Shown: piece by piece, positions 1-6,872 of the stretch | Numbering within the stretch: the first letter of the stretch is position 1 | How the letters are laid out: the number at the start of each line of letters is the position of its first letter | Virus record (IMG/VR): IMGVR_UViG_3300045911_000042 | Span: 1-24,132 of that record | From: a virus | Strand: one strand, 5' to 3' | DNA: 24,132 nt | Notes under the pieces: model-generated | Databases searched by the model: none | What the model saw: only the letters and a program-made list of their open reading frames with translations | Told to the model about the DNA's origin: nothing | Translations under genes and position numbers: made by a program

Positions 1-139
1 ATTTGAAACACTAAACAAAACATTTATTAAAATGAGCGATGGCAAAAATGGTTTTGAAAAAACCAAAGAGGGATGGAAAATTTTTAATACTTTTTCTACC
101 CAAATGTTCAATCAAAGCACGTCTGCCCGCTTGAACTAA
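1..139 (+). CDS. 3' end of a plus-strand gene, cut by the window edge (function unknown)
   Basis: An open frame enters from the left edge (first full codon at position 2) and ends at the TAA at 137-139, giving about 45 C-terminal residues with ordinary coding composition and a GFEKTKEGW segment. It is the only plus-strand frame I believe is real, because it lies opposite no gene except for a few bases of stop overlap with the last minus-strand gene. The two are therefore convergent and mark the end of the minus-strand operon. A small SRPBCC/AHSA1-type protein could end this way, but the fragment is too short to assign. It may be host DNA beside a prophage or another phage module. Confidence 0.5.
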   Translation, partial: FETLNKTFIKMSDGKNGFEKTKEGWKIFNTFSTQMFNQSTSARLN

Positions 140-549
140 ATTAACATAGCAATCAAAAAACCTCCTATCAGCCCGGCACTAAACCAATATTTTCGCTGCT
201 TTGCTTTTTTCTCTAACTTATTATTTTTCTTCCTCAAATCATTAGCCTCTTTGCTAATTTCGTTTATTAACTTGTGTTGATATGCAACCTGAAAATCATA
301 AGAAGTACATTTGTTTTCTAAACCGACAATTATATTTTCTTTTTTATCAATTATTTTTTTTAAATCAATTATTAAGCTATCCTGAATAATTACTATACTT
401 TTCAAGTGCTTTTCATTGAATATAGATTGAAGTATCTTTTTTTGCTGTATGGTGTCGAAACACCTAATATCCTGAGACTTTCCAAAGGCTGTCAAGCTGA
501 ATAGCAGTAGCATCATGGATAGTCTTATTATCGTTGTTTTTATTTTCAT
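136..549 (-). CDS. Membrane-anchored coiled-coil protein, putative second spanin-type lysis protein
   Basis: 137 aa. Residues 5-23 form a hydrophobic signal-like segment (SMMLLLFSLTAFG), residues 60-118 are charged and coiled-coil-like, and residues 121-137 (YWFSAGLIGGFLIAMLI) form a C-terminal membrane segment. I see no lipobox cysteine, so this is not a classic Rz1 lipoprotein. It overlaps the upstream spanin-like gene by 86 nt in another frame, as Rz/Rz1 pairs often do, and follows holin-like and endolysin genes. I infer a role in disrupting the outer membrane at lysis. This is the last gene of the operon and meets a plus-strand gene head-on. Confidence 0.55.
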   Translation of the reverse strand: MKIKTTIIRLSMMLLLFSLTAFGKSQDIRCFDTIQQKKILQSIFNEKHLKSIVIIQDSLIIDLKKIIDKKENIIVGLENKCTSYDFQVAYQHKLINEISKEANDLRKKNNKLEKKAKQRKYWFSAGLIGGFLIAMLI

Positions 550-784
550 AAACTGATTTTATTTTTTTTTCTAAGCCCAAGATATTTGAATTTAATCTTT
601 TTATTTCTTTTTTATGCTCTAAAATTATACTGTCTTGTTTAAATCGGTATAACTCATGTAGCTTTTTACTTTCGCTGAAATCGTAAATTATTTCCTTATC
701 TTTAGCTTTATTTAATAAATAAATATTAATCAAAAGACTAATGCCAAGAATAATAAAAATTAAATATTTCTTTATATTCTCCAT
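464..784 (-). CDS. Putative i-spanin (Rz-like): N-terminal membrane anchor plus periplasmic coiled coil
   Basis: 106 aa. Residues 6-25 (KYLIFIILGISLLINIYLLN) form one N-terminal membrane segment. The rest is charged and heptad-like, with a helical stretch around residues 35-85, matching Rz-type inner-membrane spanins that span the periplasm. The start overlaps the end of the endolysin gene by 13 nt and the 3' part overlaps the next small membrane-protein gene by 86 nt. The call rests on architecture and on its place after holin and endolysin, since spanins are not recognisable by sequence. A generic membrane protein remains possible. Confidence 0.55.
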   Translation of the reverse strand: MENIKKYLIFIILGISLLINIYLLNKAKDKEIIYDFSESKKLHELYRFKQDSIILEHKKEIKRLNSNILGLEKKIKSVYENKNNDNKTIHDATAIQLDSLWKVSGY

Positions 785-1302
785 ACATCAACAACGCTTG
801 TTAGATTGATTATTTTTATTGTTTTATCGTCATTTCCTTTTGTGTCCAGGTGCATCCACCCTTTAGAGTTTCCTCCTGTCAATGAGTAATGCTCTATCCT
901 TCTTACTCCTAGCCTGTACAATTCGTTTTTATTATCTTTAGCAAACATAAACATACTGTATGCTGTCATGCCGTTAACATCAACGTCTATCGCCTGTCCT
1001 GTTTTGTGTGCGCTTAATTTCGCCCCTGTTTCGGTATTTACATTTCTCAAACCTCTCTCCTTAAATATCCCTTTATTGGCGTAAACCATTTCTACTACTT
1101 TAGCGTTATTTATATTGTCTAAATAATACTTCCAGTAATTATTTATTATTACCGAACTACCTGTTTTACTCCTTATAAATTGGGCTATTTCTATCAGCCT
1201 ATTGTCTATGTGTTTAATGGATTTTTCTTTATGTTCATTATAAACACATGGACAGATGAACTCATCTAAAAAGAAATTATCACTTACTTTTACTCTATTC
1301 AT
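772..1302 (-). CDS. Endolysin, peptidase M15 family (peptidoglycan peptidase)
   Basis: 176 aa. It carries the M15 zinc-peptidase signature SAHKTGQAIDVDV at residues 97-109 (family pattern SxHxxGxAxD, with H99 and D106 as zinc ligands) and GWMHLD at 148-153, which supplies the last ligand H151. E137 in RRIEHYS is a candidate general base. M15 enzymes cleave D-Ala-D-Ala or L-Ala-D-Glu bonds in cell-wall peptides. No signal peptide is visible, so it would act after the holin opens the inner membrane. The ATG at 1302 overlaps the nuclease gene by 8 nt, and the spanin-like genes follow directly. This is a complete single-domain protein of normal length for phage M15 lysins. Confidence 0.9.
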   Translation of the reverse strand: MNRVKVSDNFFLDEFICPCVYNEHKEKSIKHIDNRLIEIAQFIRSKTGSSVIINNYWKYYLDNINNAKVVEMVYANKGIFKERGLRNVNTETGAKLSAHKTGQAIDVDVNGMTAYSMFMFAKDNKNELYRLGVRRIEHYSLTGGNSKGWMHLDTKGNDDKTIKIINLTSVVDVWRI

Positions 1303-1591
1303 TGGTTAAAAAAAATAAATTATTTATGTCGTTATTACTCTCTGCTATAATATAATTACACTTTTGCTCCTCTACTTTTTTTTTAAACTCAAGCTCAGCA
1401 GGAGTTAGTTTTCTTTGGCTCGGAAATTTCTCACCGTCTTTAACCTCAACAAAAAAAACATTACCATCTTTCAAAAAAATCATATCGCAAAAACCGCCTG
1501 CGACATCGGCTGTATCAATAACGGTAAAGCCTAAACTTTCAGCGTGTCTCTTTATCTCCTTATGGTTTGCATCCCTTCTACCACCTCTCAT
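1295..1591 (-). CDS. Small PD-(D/E)XK / VRR-NUC-like nuclease
   Basis: 98 aa from the ATG at 1591. The core is GGFCDMIF (D36) followed 13 residues later by FFVEVKDG (E49, K51), the D...ExK metal site of the PD-(D/E)XK fold as seen in VRR-NUC and small resolvase-like nucleases. An N-terminal HKEIKRHAESLGF helix resembles the helix carrying the extra acidic residue in VRR-NUC domains (E12). I chose this start over the in-frame ATG at 1618 because it forms an ATGA overlap with the stop of the 59-aa gene upstream. Such nucleases act on branched or flap DNA. Its position between holin-like and endolysin genes is unusual and suggests late expression, perhaps for packaging or for clearing DNA. Specific substrate unknown. 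Confidence 0.75.
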   Translation of the reverse strand: MRGGRRDANHKEIKRHAESLGFTVIDTADVAGGFCDMIFLKDGNVFFVEVKDGEKFPSQRKLTPAELEFKKKVEEQKCNYIIAESNNDINNLFFLTNE

Positions 1592-1767
1592 AAAACCTTG
1601 TTTAATCTTTTTTCGCAAAGCAAGTGAAGTTCTTCCAACTGCTCGGCAACTCTTTTCCTTAGTGCGTTTATTACCTTCTTATTTGGCTTTGTAGTGCCTT
1701 TTTTTAACTGCTCTTTTATAAAGGCAATGGTTTGTTCAGGCGTGCTATTTTCCTCTAAGTGTTTCAT
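1588..1767 (-). CDS. Small charged helical protein of unknown function (59 aa)
   Basis: An open frame from ATG 1767 to TGA 1588 encodes 59 aa that begin MKHLEENSTPEQTIAFIKEQ and continue with Lys/Arg/Glu-rich, strongly helical sequence ending in HLLCEKRLNKVL. It exactly fills the space between the holin-like gene (23-nt overlap) and the nuclease gene (ATGA overlap), so translational coupling is likely. No membrane segment or known motif is visible. Its fit to the operon, amphipathic composition and lack of any other gene in this stretch support a real gene. It could partner either neighbour, but nothing in the sequence shows this. Confidence 0.65.
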   Translation of the reverse strand: MKHLEENSTPEQTIAFIKEQLKKGTTKPNKKVINALRKRVAEQLEELHLLCEKRLNKVL

Positions 1768-1993
1768 AGATTAGCGATTTTAGTTCATTAAAAGATTGAG
1801 TAAAATTATTTAGTGCGTTCAATGTGTTTTTATGTTCTTCCAAATTATCTTTAGCGACCTGCTGCGAATAATCTATAAGTGTTCTGTTCAGTTCTTTTAA
1901 ATCTTTCTCCAAACTATAATTCTTATAAGCAAGATAGGCAATTACAATACCTTGCAGTCCATATTCGAGTAATTTATTTATTATCGCTTCCAA
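1745..1993 (-). CDS. Putative holin, BhlA/UviB-like
   Basis: 82 aa. A short N-terminal helix is followed by one membrane segment (LQGIVIAYLAYKNYSLEKDL, about residues 13-32) and a long charged amphipathic tail. This is the layout of BhlA/UviB-type holins, in which LxxQGxFA-like sequence precedes a single membrane helix and a Lys/Glu-rich tail. It is the first gene of the lysis block. The start appears to be TTG at 1993: there is no in-frame ATG, and an in-frame stop lies four codons upstream. The start lies two bases from the stop of the adhesin gene, so reinitiation may set its level. The identification is architectural, with weak sequence resemblance. Confidence 0.6.
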   Translation of the reverse strand: MEAIINKLLEYGLQGIVIAYLAYKNYSLEKDLKELNRTLIDYSQQVAKDNLEEHKNTLNALNNFTQSFNELKSLIYETLRGK

Positions 1994-1994
1994 A

Positions 1995-4037
1995 CTAATA
2001 AATTAAATATTCTTTTATCAAAATAAATCCATTACCACCATTGCCTCCCCTGCCACCTGTCGAACCATTCAGCCCACCACCTGCACCACCACCACCTGCG
2101 CCTCTACCTCCATCTCCACCACGTCCTCCGCCACCAGTTTGATTACCTCCACCACCTGCCCCCGAAGTGCCTAAACCAACAGTATTGCTTGGTGTGGTTT
2201 CAGATAAAAATAATTGCAAAGCCACATCGTTTGAGCCATTACCACCATTACCACCACCTGCTGTACCTCCTGATATAGCTGCTGATAATGTACCATCAGC
2301 CCTATACATTCTTCCTCCTGCACCTCCTGTTCTTTCTGTTCCTGCTGTGTTCACTCCTCCTCCTCCTGCACCCGAATTATTTATTGATGCATTCATCCCA
2401 TTCTGCTCAGCATCTTGTCCATTTGCAGCAACATTTCCTGCCCCTGAAATATTTGAAGCTAAAGAAAGCGGGAAAATATTTGGAGTGTATGCCGTAATCA
2501 AATAAGGTGTTGAGCCTGTTGTTTGAGTATTTGTTGTTCCGCCATTACCACCTACCCCTCCCTTTGCAACCAACAATGAACCAAAATTTGTATCACCACC
2601 ATTTGCGCCCGCATTGCCCACTGTATTGTCTGTTGTTGGTGCTGCGCCTCCTGCTCCTCCTGCACCCACATTATAATGAATACCGCCTGCTAATTGCGCT
2701 GCTGTAAATAATCCTCTCGCTAACCCACCGCCTGTACCGCCTGCTCCTCCTCCTCTTGAGGAATTACCTAAACCCCTTCTTCCACTTCCTCCACCTCCAC
2801 CTGCTCCTACTGCAACTACTTCTGCATATAGAAGGTTCGGAGGCGGATTATATACCCCTGCTCCTGTTGCCGTTATTTGAATTACATTCGTTGTTATTCT
2901 TCCATTATATACTGCTATTATTTGAGATGCTAACATTTGCGCAATCAAATCGCTGTTTTCTAAAGATGGGATTTGTGTGCAAACTAAATTTTCGTTTGGA
3001 AATTTATTTTCGTCAACGCCGTTTGGCTGTTTTAAAACTATACTGGGTGCAATAAAAGTTTCTCCACTTTTTATATTTTGAGTAAATGTAGGTGAAGTGC
3101 TTTTATTTCTGTAAACGGCATCGGGAGCAACAATATCTGCTGCATCGGTAGCCATAACATTAGTTATGCTTAAAATATTATTAGCCGTATCTTTAAGGGT
3201 AATTAAGCTATCGGGAACTTGGTAGTTAGCAACTCCATCACTTAAAACTGTTACTTGCTGTATATTGGCATTATTTGTTTTACGAACAAAAACATTTCCA
3301 TCGGGTGCAATAACATCATTATTTCCGTTATCAGCTAAAATAGGAAATGTGTTGATTATATTTCCATCCGTATCTTTTAACAACACATTGCTATCATCAA
3401 CAGTAAAAGGGTTTGGTGCAGTTGCTATACCGATTACTGTATTATCACTTCGTCTTACCTCTATTGTGCCGCCACCGCTTGTGGTGTAGTCAAACCTTCC
3501 TCCACTCGGTACATTCATTTCAAAGATACCATTTTGGTATATAGATACAGGGGCGCAAACATCAAATAGATGCGCACCAAAATCATACTCTCTATACGGA
3601 ATAGCGCATAAATCTCTAAGGTCTGCAACTTGTAAAGTTAAGTTCATCACCCAGCCGCAAACAACATCCGTAGAGGCTTCACGAAAATAATTTATTTGAG
3701 CATCTCCGATTATAGTACTCCATCTGCTCCATCGCTTAGACTGTATTGTGTTGTGAATGTCGTTTATTATTTGAAGCGTATCGCTCCTTACATCATTTTC
3801 GTTTATTCTGTCCGTATATATTTTATCCGCAATAGTTATTTCTAAATCTAAATTTATATAATTATTTTCTCCCTTACCTTTCCTCGTCTGCTTTACGTTT
3901 ACAATCAATACAGTACTTGTTATTATATTCTCATTAAAAGCATCATAAAAATATCCCCAGTAAAAATCATTTATTTGCTTATGCTCTTTTGCAATTACTT
4001 CAAATTCTGATTTTATCTGATTTAAAGTTCTTACCAT
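1995..4037 (-). CDS. Virion protein: neck-like N-terminus fused to a glycine-rich, adhesin-like C-terminus
   Basis: 680 aa. Residues 1-155 form an alpha/beta domain with HKQINDFYWGYFYDAF near the start and CGWVMNLTLQVADLRDLCA near its end, a pattern I associate with neck or tail-completion proteins of Bacteroidota phages. Residues 165-340 are beta-rich with an internal repeat: LLKDTDGNIINT...APDG (about 219-247) and LITLKDTANNIL...VAPDA (about 278-307). Residues 405-672 are dominated by GGAGG/GGxGG runs, like the polyglycine-II sandwiches of glycine-rich phage adhesins and the glycine-rich domains of tail-fibre proteins. The final stretch is FILIKEYLIY. I infer a virion protein carrying a receptor-binding tip. 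The gene follows the connector-like gene with a 7-nt overlap and precedes lysis. The glycine codons make this region much richer in G and C than its neighbours. Confidence 0.7.
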   Translation of the reverse strand: MVRTLNQIKSEFEVIAKEHKQINDFYWGYFYDAFNENIITSTVLIVNVKQTRKGKGENNYINLDLEITIADKIYTDRINENDVRSDTLQIINDIHNTIQSKRWSRWSTIIGDAQINYFREASTDVVCGWVMNLTLQVADLRDLCAIPYREYDFGAHLFDVCAPVSIYQNGIFEMNVPSGGRFDYTTSGGGTIEVRRSDNTVIGIATAPNPFTVDDSNVLLKDTDGNIINTFPILADNGNNDVIAPDGNVFVRKTNNANIQQVTVLSDGVANYQVPDSLITLKDTANNILSITNVMATDAADIVAPDAVYRNKSTSPTFTQNIKSGETFIAPSIVLKQPNGVDENKFPNENLVCTQIPSLENSDLIAQMLASQIIAVYNGRITTNVIQITATGAGVYNPPPNLLYAEVVAVGAGGGGGSGRRGLGNSSRGGGAGGTGGGLARGLFTAAQLAGGIHYNVGAGGAGGAAPTTDNTVGNAGANGGDTNFGSLLVAKGGVGGNGGTTNTQTTGSTPYLITAYTPNIFPLSLASNISGAGNVAANGQDAEQNGMNASINNSGAGGGGVNTAGTERTGGAGGRMYRADGTLSAAISGGTAGGGNGGNGSNDVALQLFLSETTPSNTVGLGTSGAGGGGNQTGGGGRGGDGGRGAGGGGAGGGLNGSTGGRGGNGGNGFILIKEYLIY

Positions 4038-4570
4038 ATACCTCCTTTAATAAATAATATTTTATTTGATGAATTATTTTTTTTATCGTTTGGCTTCACT
4101 TCTATTGGATCGCACTCTAAATATTCAGGCAGTTTTTTAAATATCAAAAAATCAATTAATTTATTTCTGTAAAAAATAGCATCACGTAAAACATATTCCT
4201 GTAAATTCTTTCTTTCTTTAATTTCAGCAATACGTAAGTTTGCGTCTACATTAGTGCCTACGCCTGCTGCCTTCATGTTATTATTTAAGTGCATTATTGC
4301 CCTTTCCTCGCAATATGGTATCATGCAAGGTATGATATAGTCGTTAATCAACTCTAAATAATCTGATTGTATAGGTGTATTGTTATCAAGTAACTCTTTT
4401 ATGTCGTTTAAAATCCTCTTATATAATACACCTCCCAATATAGGTTGTATCTCTGTTTCCTGCACTCGATAGATAACATGAGATAAATCAATATCATTTA
4501 TATTTCTATGTAAAAAACCTCTGTCCTTTAAATCTTTCGGTTGAATTATATATATCAATCTCTCTGCCAT
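4031..4570 (-). CDS. Putative head-tail connector / head completion protein
   Basis: 179 aa from ATG 4570. A largely helical protein with the pattern VIYRVQETEIQPILGGVLYK at residues 33-52, followed by helices with conserved-looking LINDYIIPCMIPYCEERA. This matches the helical connector/adaptor proteins that sit under the portal in siphophages, in which an N-terminal IQxAQExxIxPxLG-type segment is common in Bacteroidota phages. It starts 4 nt after the portal stop, as expected for a portal ring partner. The in-frame ATG at 4699 lies deep inside the portal gene and is rejected. The assignment is by pattern and position. Confidence 0.6.
   Translation of the reverse strand: MAERLIYIIQPKDLKDRGFLHRNINDIDLSHVIYRVQETEIQPILGGVLYKRILNDIKELLDNNTPIQSDYLELINDYIIPCMIPYCEERAIMHLNNNMKAAGVGTNVDANLRIAEIKERKNLQEYVLRDAIFYRNKLIDFLIFKKLPEYLECDPIEVKPNDKKNNSSNKILFIKGGIW
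4038..4048 (-). promoter_or_regulatory. Strong Shine-Dalgarno site (AAAGGAGG) before the glycine-rich virion gene
   Basis: On the minus strand AAAGGAGG (4048-4041) is followed by TAT and the ATG at 4037. The match to the anti-Shine-Dalgarno sequence is near perfect but the 3-nt spacer is short. It stands out because the other starts here follow A-rich leaders. The bases also encode the last residues (KGGIW) of the upstream gene, so part of the match is constrained by protein sequence. Confidence 0.5.
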
Positions 4571-4574
4571 AATT

Positions 4575-6365
4575 TTATTTTTTTCTTGCCACAACATTCT
4601 GCATCCATATATGCCTACAAAACGGTGTGTTTGTTTTTGTTTGTGGATTGCTATACCAACCCCCTCTATACCTCCACGCATCAAACTGATTTGTTTCATT
4701 TCCCAAACTAGATGATATAGCGTCTATTTCTTCTCTAGTATATAATTTATCTAGCGAAACCAAAGCCTTACAAAAAGGTCTGCTTTCACCCTTCAATTTT
4801 GGAGCATCAGGTCTTAGCTCATAGCTGTATCTTATCTCAAACTCATCAATACTTGCCGGAGAACTTTCTAAATATTTTATTGCATTTGCTGCCACAGTCC
4901 CATCAACGTTTATTAATTTTTTTTCAGATAAATAAGTGTATTCAGCTATAACATCAGAAACTTTTATTTGTAAAGCCCTCGCAATACTTGGCGCATCGTT
5001 TCCGTCTTTTATTAATTTTAAAATATTTTTTTGAGTTTCTGTAAGAGCAATGCTAAAAAATATATTCTCTTTTTTTAGGTTTTCAAATATTTCTGACTCA
5101 GATTTATTAAACCATTGCTCATCTGCATCGTCAGGAACTGGCATGCTCTTTGAAAAAACAAAATTATTCCTCTTTAAGCCAACCCTTTCAAATGCCTTTA
5201 AAACAGGGTCTTTTGCAGAGAAATTATTTTTTTCTACTTCATTTACATCCTCTTTTTTAGGAATAATAAAATCAACCTCATTCAATTTAAAACTGATATT
5301 TTCTCCATAAATTTTCTTCAAAAACCAATTAAATAATTTATTTATCTTATCTTGCCTTGATTTTACATAAACATTTTTAAATATGCTAAATCCTATCTCC
5401 ATCTCCTGCGTATCACCTAACTTACCTTGTGTACGTAACCCAAATAAACTGGGTGAATTTACCACATGCCCCCTCATTATACTTTCAACAACGTGGACTT
5501 CAGTTTGCATATAGCGCTTATCCAAATCATTTCCGTTCAGCGTAAGTATCTCTGGTCGTTCTGTGCCGCCTTCACCAAATAAAACCGCAACGCTATTTGC
5601 TGCTTCTCTGTCTGTAGCACCCATCTTTATGTCATTGACAAGCTCAAGCCTCTCTCTATCGTCTCCGGGACGTGTAGGCAAATAAACGATTGTACCCGTT
5701 TTAAACTCATTCATTATTCCGTGAAGATGATAAGATTTTATTTCTATCTCTGTCATTATACTTTCTATGCATGAGGCATAAACAGGCGAAGGGTAAATAT
5801 TACCTAACTTATTTTTGTCAGTTTTCTTTTTTGTTTCTGAATGGTAAAAAAGAAATTCACCCACTCTGTTCGATGGGTCGAAATTGTGATATATTTTAAA
5901 TTCATTCTCTTTTGTCCAATCTTCTGTATAAAAGAACAGTGTCTTATCAGCATTCGTTCTTACGTTATCAAAGTCAATATGTGATATGTACTTTAAATTT
6001 CCAGTAAGTAAATCCCAAACTCCACGAAAACAAAATCCATTATATTTTTCATAATCCAAAACGCAATCCTTGACAACTTCCTCAAAACTATCATTATCAA
6101 TGCCATTTTCTAATATTGACTTTAAAATATTTTCATCTCTATATTGTATATCAATTCCAGCCCCTGATATGTAGTATGATTTACCTATAATAATTCCTGA
6201 ATGCGTTGGAGATTTTTCTATCAATGTATTCAAAAACATGGGATAATCATTGTTCTTGCCCCATTTAACATATCCACCAGAAACCAATGCCTCTGTTGGT
6301 TGTGGGGTCTTTTTTGTTTTTCTCCAATCAACGAATGTATATTTATTTACTAGTCTATTTTTCAT
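4575..6365 (-). CDS. Portal protein with a C-terminal winged-helix-like segment and head-protein-type tail domain
   Basis: 596 aa. Residues 1-400 read as a phage portal: an early WGKNNDYPMFL motif, a long stem/clip region, and VVNSPSLFGLRTQGKLGDTQ (301-320) followed by helices, typical of HK97/SPP1-type portals. The portal forms the dodecameric DNA gate at one capsid vertex. After it, residues 441-487 (TETQKNILKLIKDG, then IARALQIKVSDVIAEY) look like a winged helix-turn-helix. Residues 528-590 carry SRPFCKALV, LYTREEID, WRYRGGWY and PFCRHIW, a Cys/His/Trp-rich domain seen at the C-terminus of phage minor head proteins. No separate MuF-type gene is visible, so part of that role may be fused here. 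It overlaps the preceding stop in a TGATG arrangement. Confidence 0.85.
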   Translation of the reverse strand: MKNRLVNKYTFVDWRKTKKTPQPTEALVSGGYVKWGKNNDYPMFLNTLIEKSPTHSGIIIGKSYYISGAGIDIQYRDENILKSILENGIDNDSFEEVVKDCVLDYEKYNGFCFRGVWDLLTGNLKYISHIDFDNVRTNADKTLFFYTEDWTKENEFKIYHNFDPSNRVGEFLFYHSETKKKTDKNKLGNIYPSPVYASCIESIMTEIEIKSYHLHGIMNEFKTGTIVYLPTRPGDDRERLELVNDIKMGATDREAANSVAVLFGEGGTERPEILTLNGNDLDKRYMQTEVHVVESIMRGHVVNSPSLFGLRTQGKLGDTQEMEIGFSIFKNVYVKSRQDKINKLFNWFLKKIYGENISFKLNEVDFIIPKKEDVNEVEKNNFSAKDPVLKAFERVGLKRNNFVFSKSMPVPDDADEQWFNKSESEIFENLKKENIFFSIALTETQKNILKLIKDGNDAPSIARALQIKVSDVIAEYTYLSEKKLINVDGTVAANAIKYLESSPASIDEFEIRYSYELRPDAPKLKGESRPFCKALVSLDKLYTREEIDAISSSLGNETNQFDAWRYRGGWYSNPQTKTNTPFCRHIWMQNVVARKK

Positions 6366-6715
6366 CAGCTATTGTTATTTACATAATTATTTTTATTAGG
6401 AAAATTATAAAAATAATTATTTATATCGCTATCTTCAATTACCCTAGCTTTTCCAACCTCAACCAAATTTTCATCACTATCAAAAACCGAGTATTGATAA
6501 TCCCCTAACAAATCTAAATCAACATCAACACCCTCCGTAAAGACAAACAAGCTATACCTGTTCTTGTGCATTGATGTGTCCGTTACCATTATCTCTTTTC
6601 TTTTTCTTTCGACCTCGTGGCTTAAAACTAACTTGTAAGTGTCCGATGTCGTTTGGTTCAGCTCCTTCGCTGTTAGAACTATCTCGTTCGCTTGCCCCTT
6701 TATGATTATTAGCAT
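6365..6715 (-). CDS. Small beta-rich virion-associated protein, unknown function
   Basis: 116 aa from ATG 6715. The sequence starts MLIIIKGQANEIVLTAKELN and continues with alternating hydrophobic residues (RYSLFVFTEGVDVDL, GDYQYSVFDSDENLVEVGKA), which points to a small beta-sandwich. Proteins of this layout occur in structural clusters of Bacteroidota phages, but I know of no defined function. An upstream TTG at 6733 is less likely. The first 164 nt overlap the 85-aa frame, an unusually long overlap. The stop overlaps the portal start. Head decoration or tail assembly are possible roles. Confidence 0.7.
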   Translation of the reverse strand: MLIIIKGQANEIVLTAKELNQTTSDTYKLVLSHEVERKRKEIMVTDTSMHKNRYSLFVFTEGVDVDLDLLGDYQYSVFDSDENLVEVGKARVIEDSDINNYFYNFPNKNNYVNNNS

Positions 6716-6809
6716 CCTCTTTTGTTTTATCAAATTTAAAAATAATTTCTTTGTTTTCTTTATTATTTTCTAAAAACAATTTAAGTTCTTTTACGTAAAT
6801 TTTTTCCAT
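6552..6809 (-). CDS. Small charged protein of uncertain reality (85 aa)
   Basis: An ATG at 6809 follows an A-rich leader just downstream of a terminator and opens a frame of 85 aa: MEKIYVKELKLFLENN at the start, then a charged, low-complexity region and a basic end (RGRKKKKRDNGNGH). Only the first 31 or so codons lie outside the next gene, and the remainder is the alternative frame of that gene. The N-terminus looks natural and fills a space otherwise empty between terminator and next start, which favours translation. The overlapping half may be real or incidental. A +1 frameshift joining it to the next frame is a further possibility. Confidence 0.45.
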   Translation of the reverse strand: MEKIYVKELKLFLENNKENKEIIFKFDKTKEDANNHKGASERDSSNSEGAEPNDIGHLQVSFKPRGRKKKKRDNGNGHINAQEQV

Positions 6810-6818
6810 ATTTTTTTT

Positions 6819-6850
6819 ATAAAAAAGGGCGGGCTACTAACCCACCCTTA
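6819..6850 (-). terminator. Intrinsic terminator inside the head gene cluster
   Basis: On the minus strand a stem AAGGGTGGG / CCCGCCCTT (6849-6825) with one G-U pair and a 7-nt loop (TTAGTAG) is followed at once by a run of T. It lies 24 nt after the stop of the 173-aa virion gene. Its GC-rich stem stands out in very AT-rich DNA. It should end or thin transcripts coming from the capsid genes, so portal and later genes would depend on read-through or another promoter. Confidence 0.8.
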
Positions 6851-6872
6851 AATTTTTATGCTAAATCAAAAA

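Noticed and set aside
2167-3489. Several plus-strand open frames rich in Pro, Leu and Pro-Pro runs opposite the glycine-rich gene
   Set aside because: They are the antisense of GGxGG codons (GGT/GGC read as ACC/GCC and CCT); composition is dictated by the real gene and they overlap each other in different frames.
1995-4037. Possible diversity-generating retroelement target in the adhesin-like gene
   Set aside because: No reverse transcriptase, template repeat or adenine-biased variable repeat is visible in the window; the repeats here are simple glycine-codon runs.
5050-5310. Plus-strand 86-aa frame inside the portal gene, and similar antisense frames across the window
   Set aside because: Each is opposite a strongly supported minus-strand gene, lacks a recognisable protein pattern and follows from low stop density in the antisense frame.
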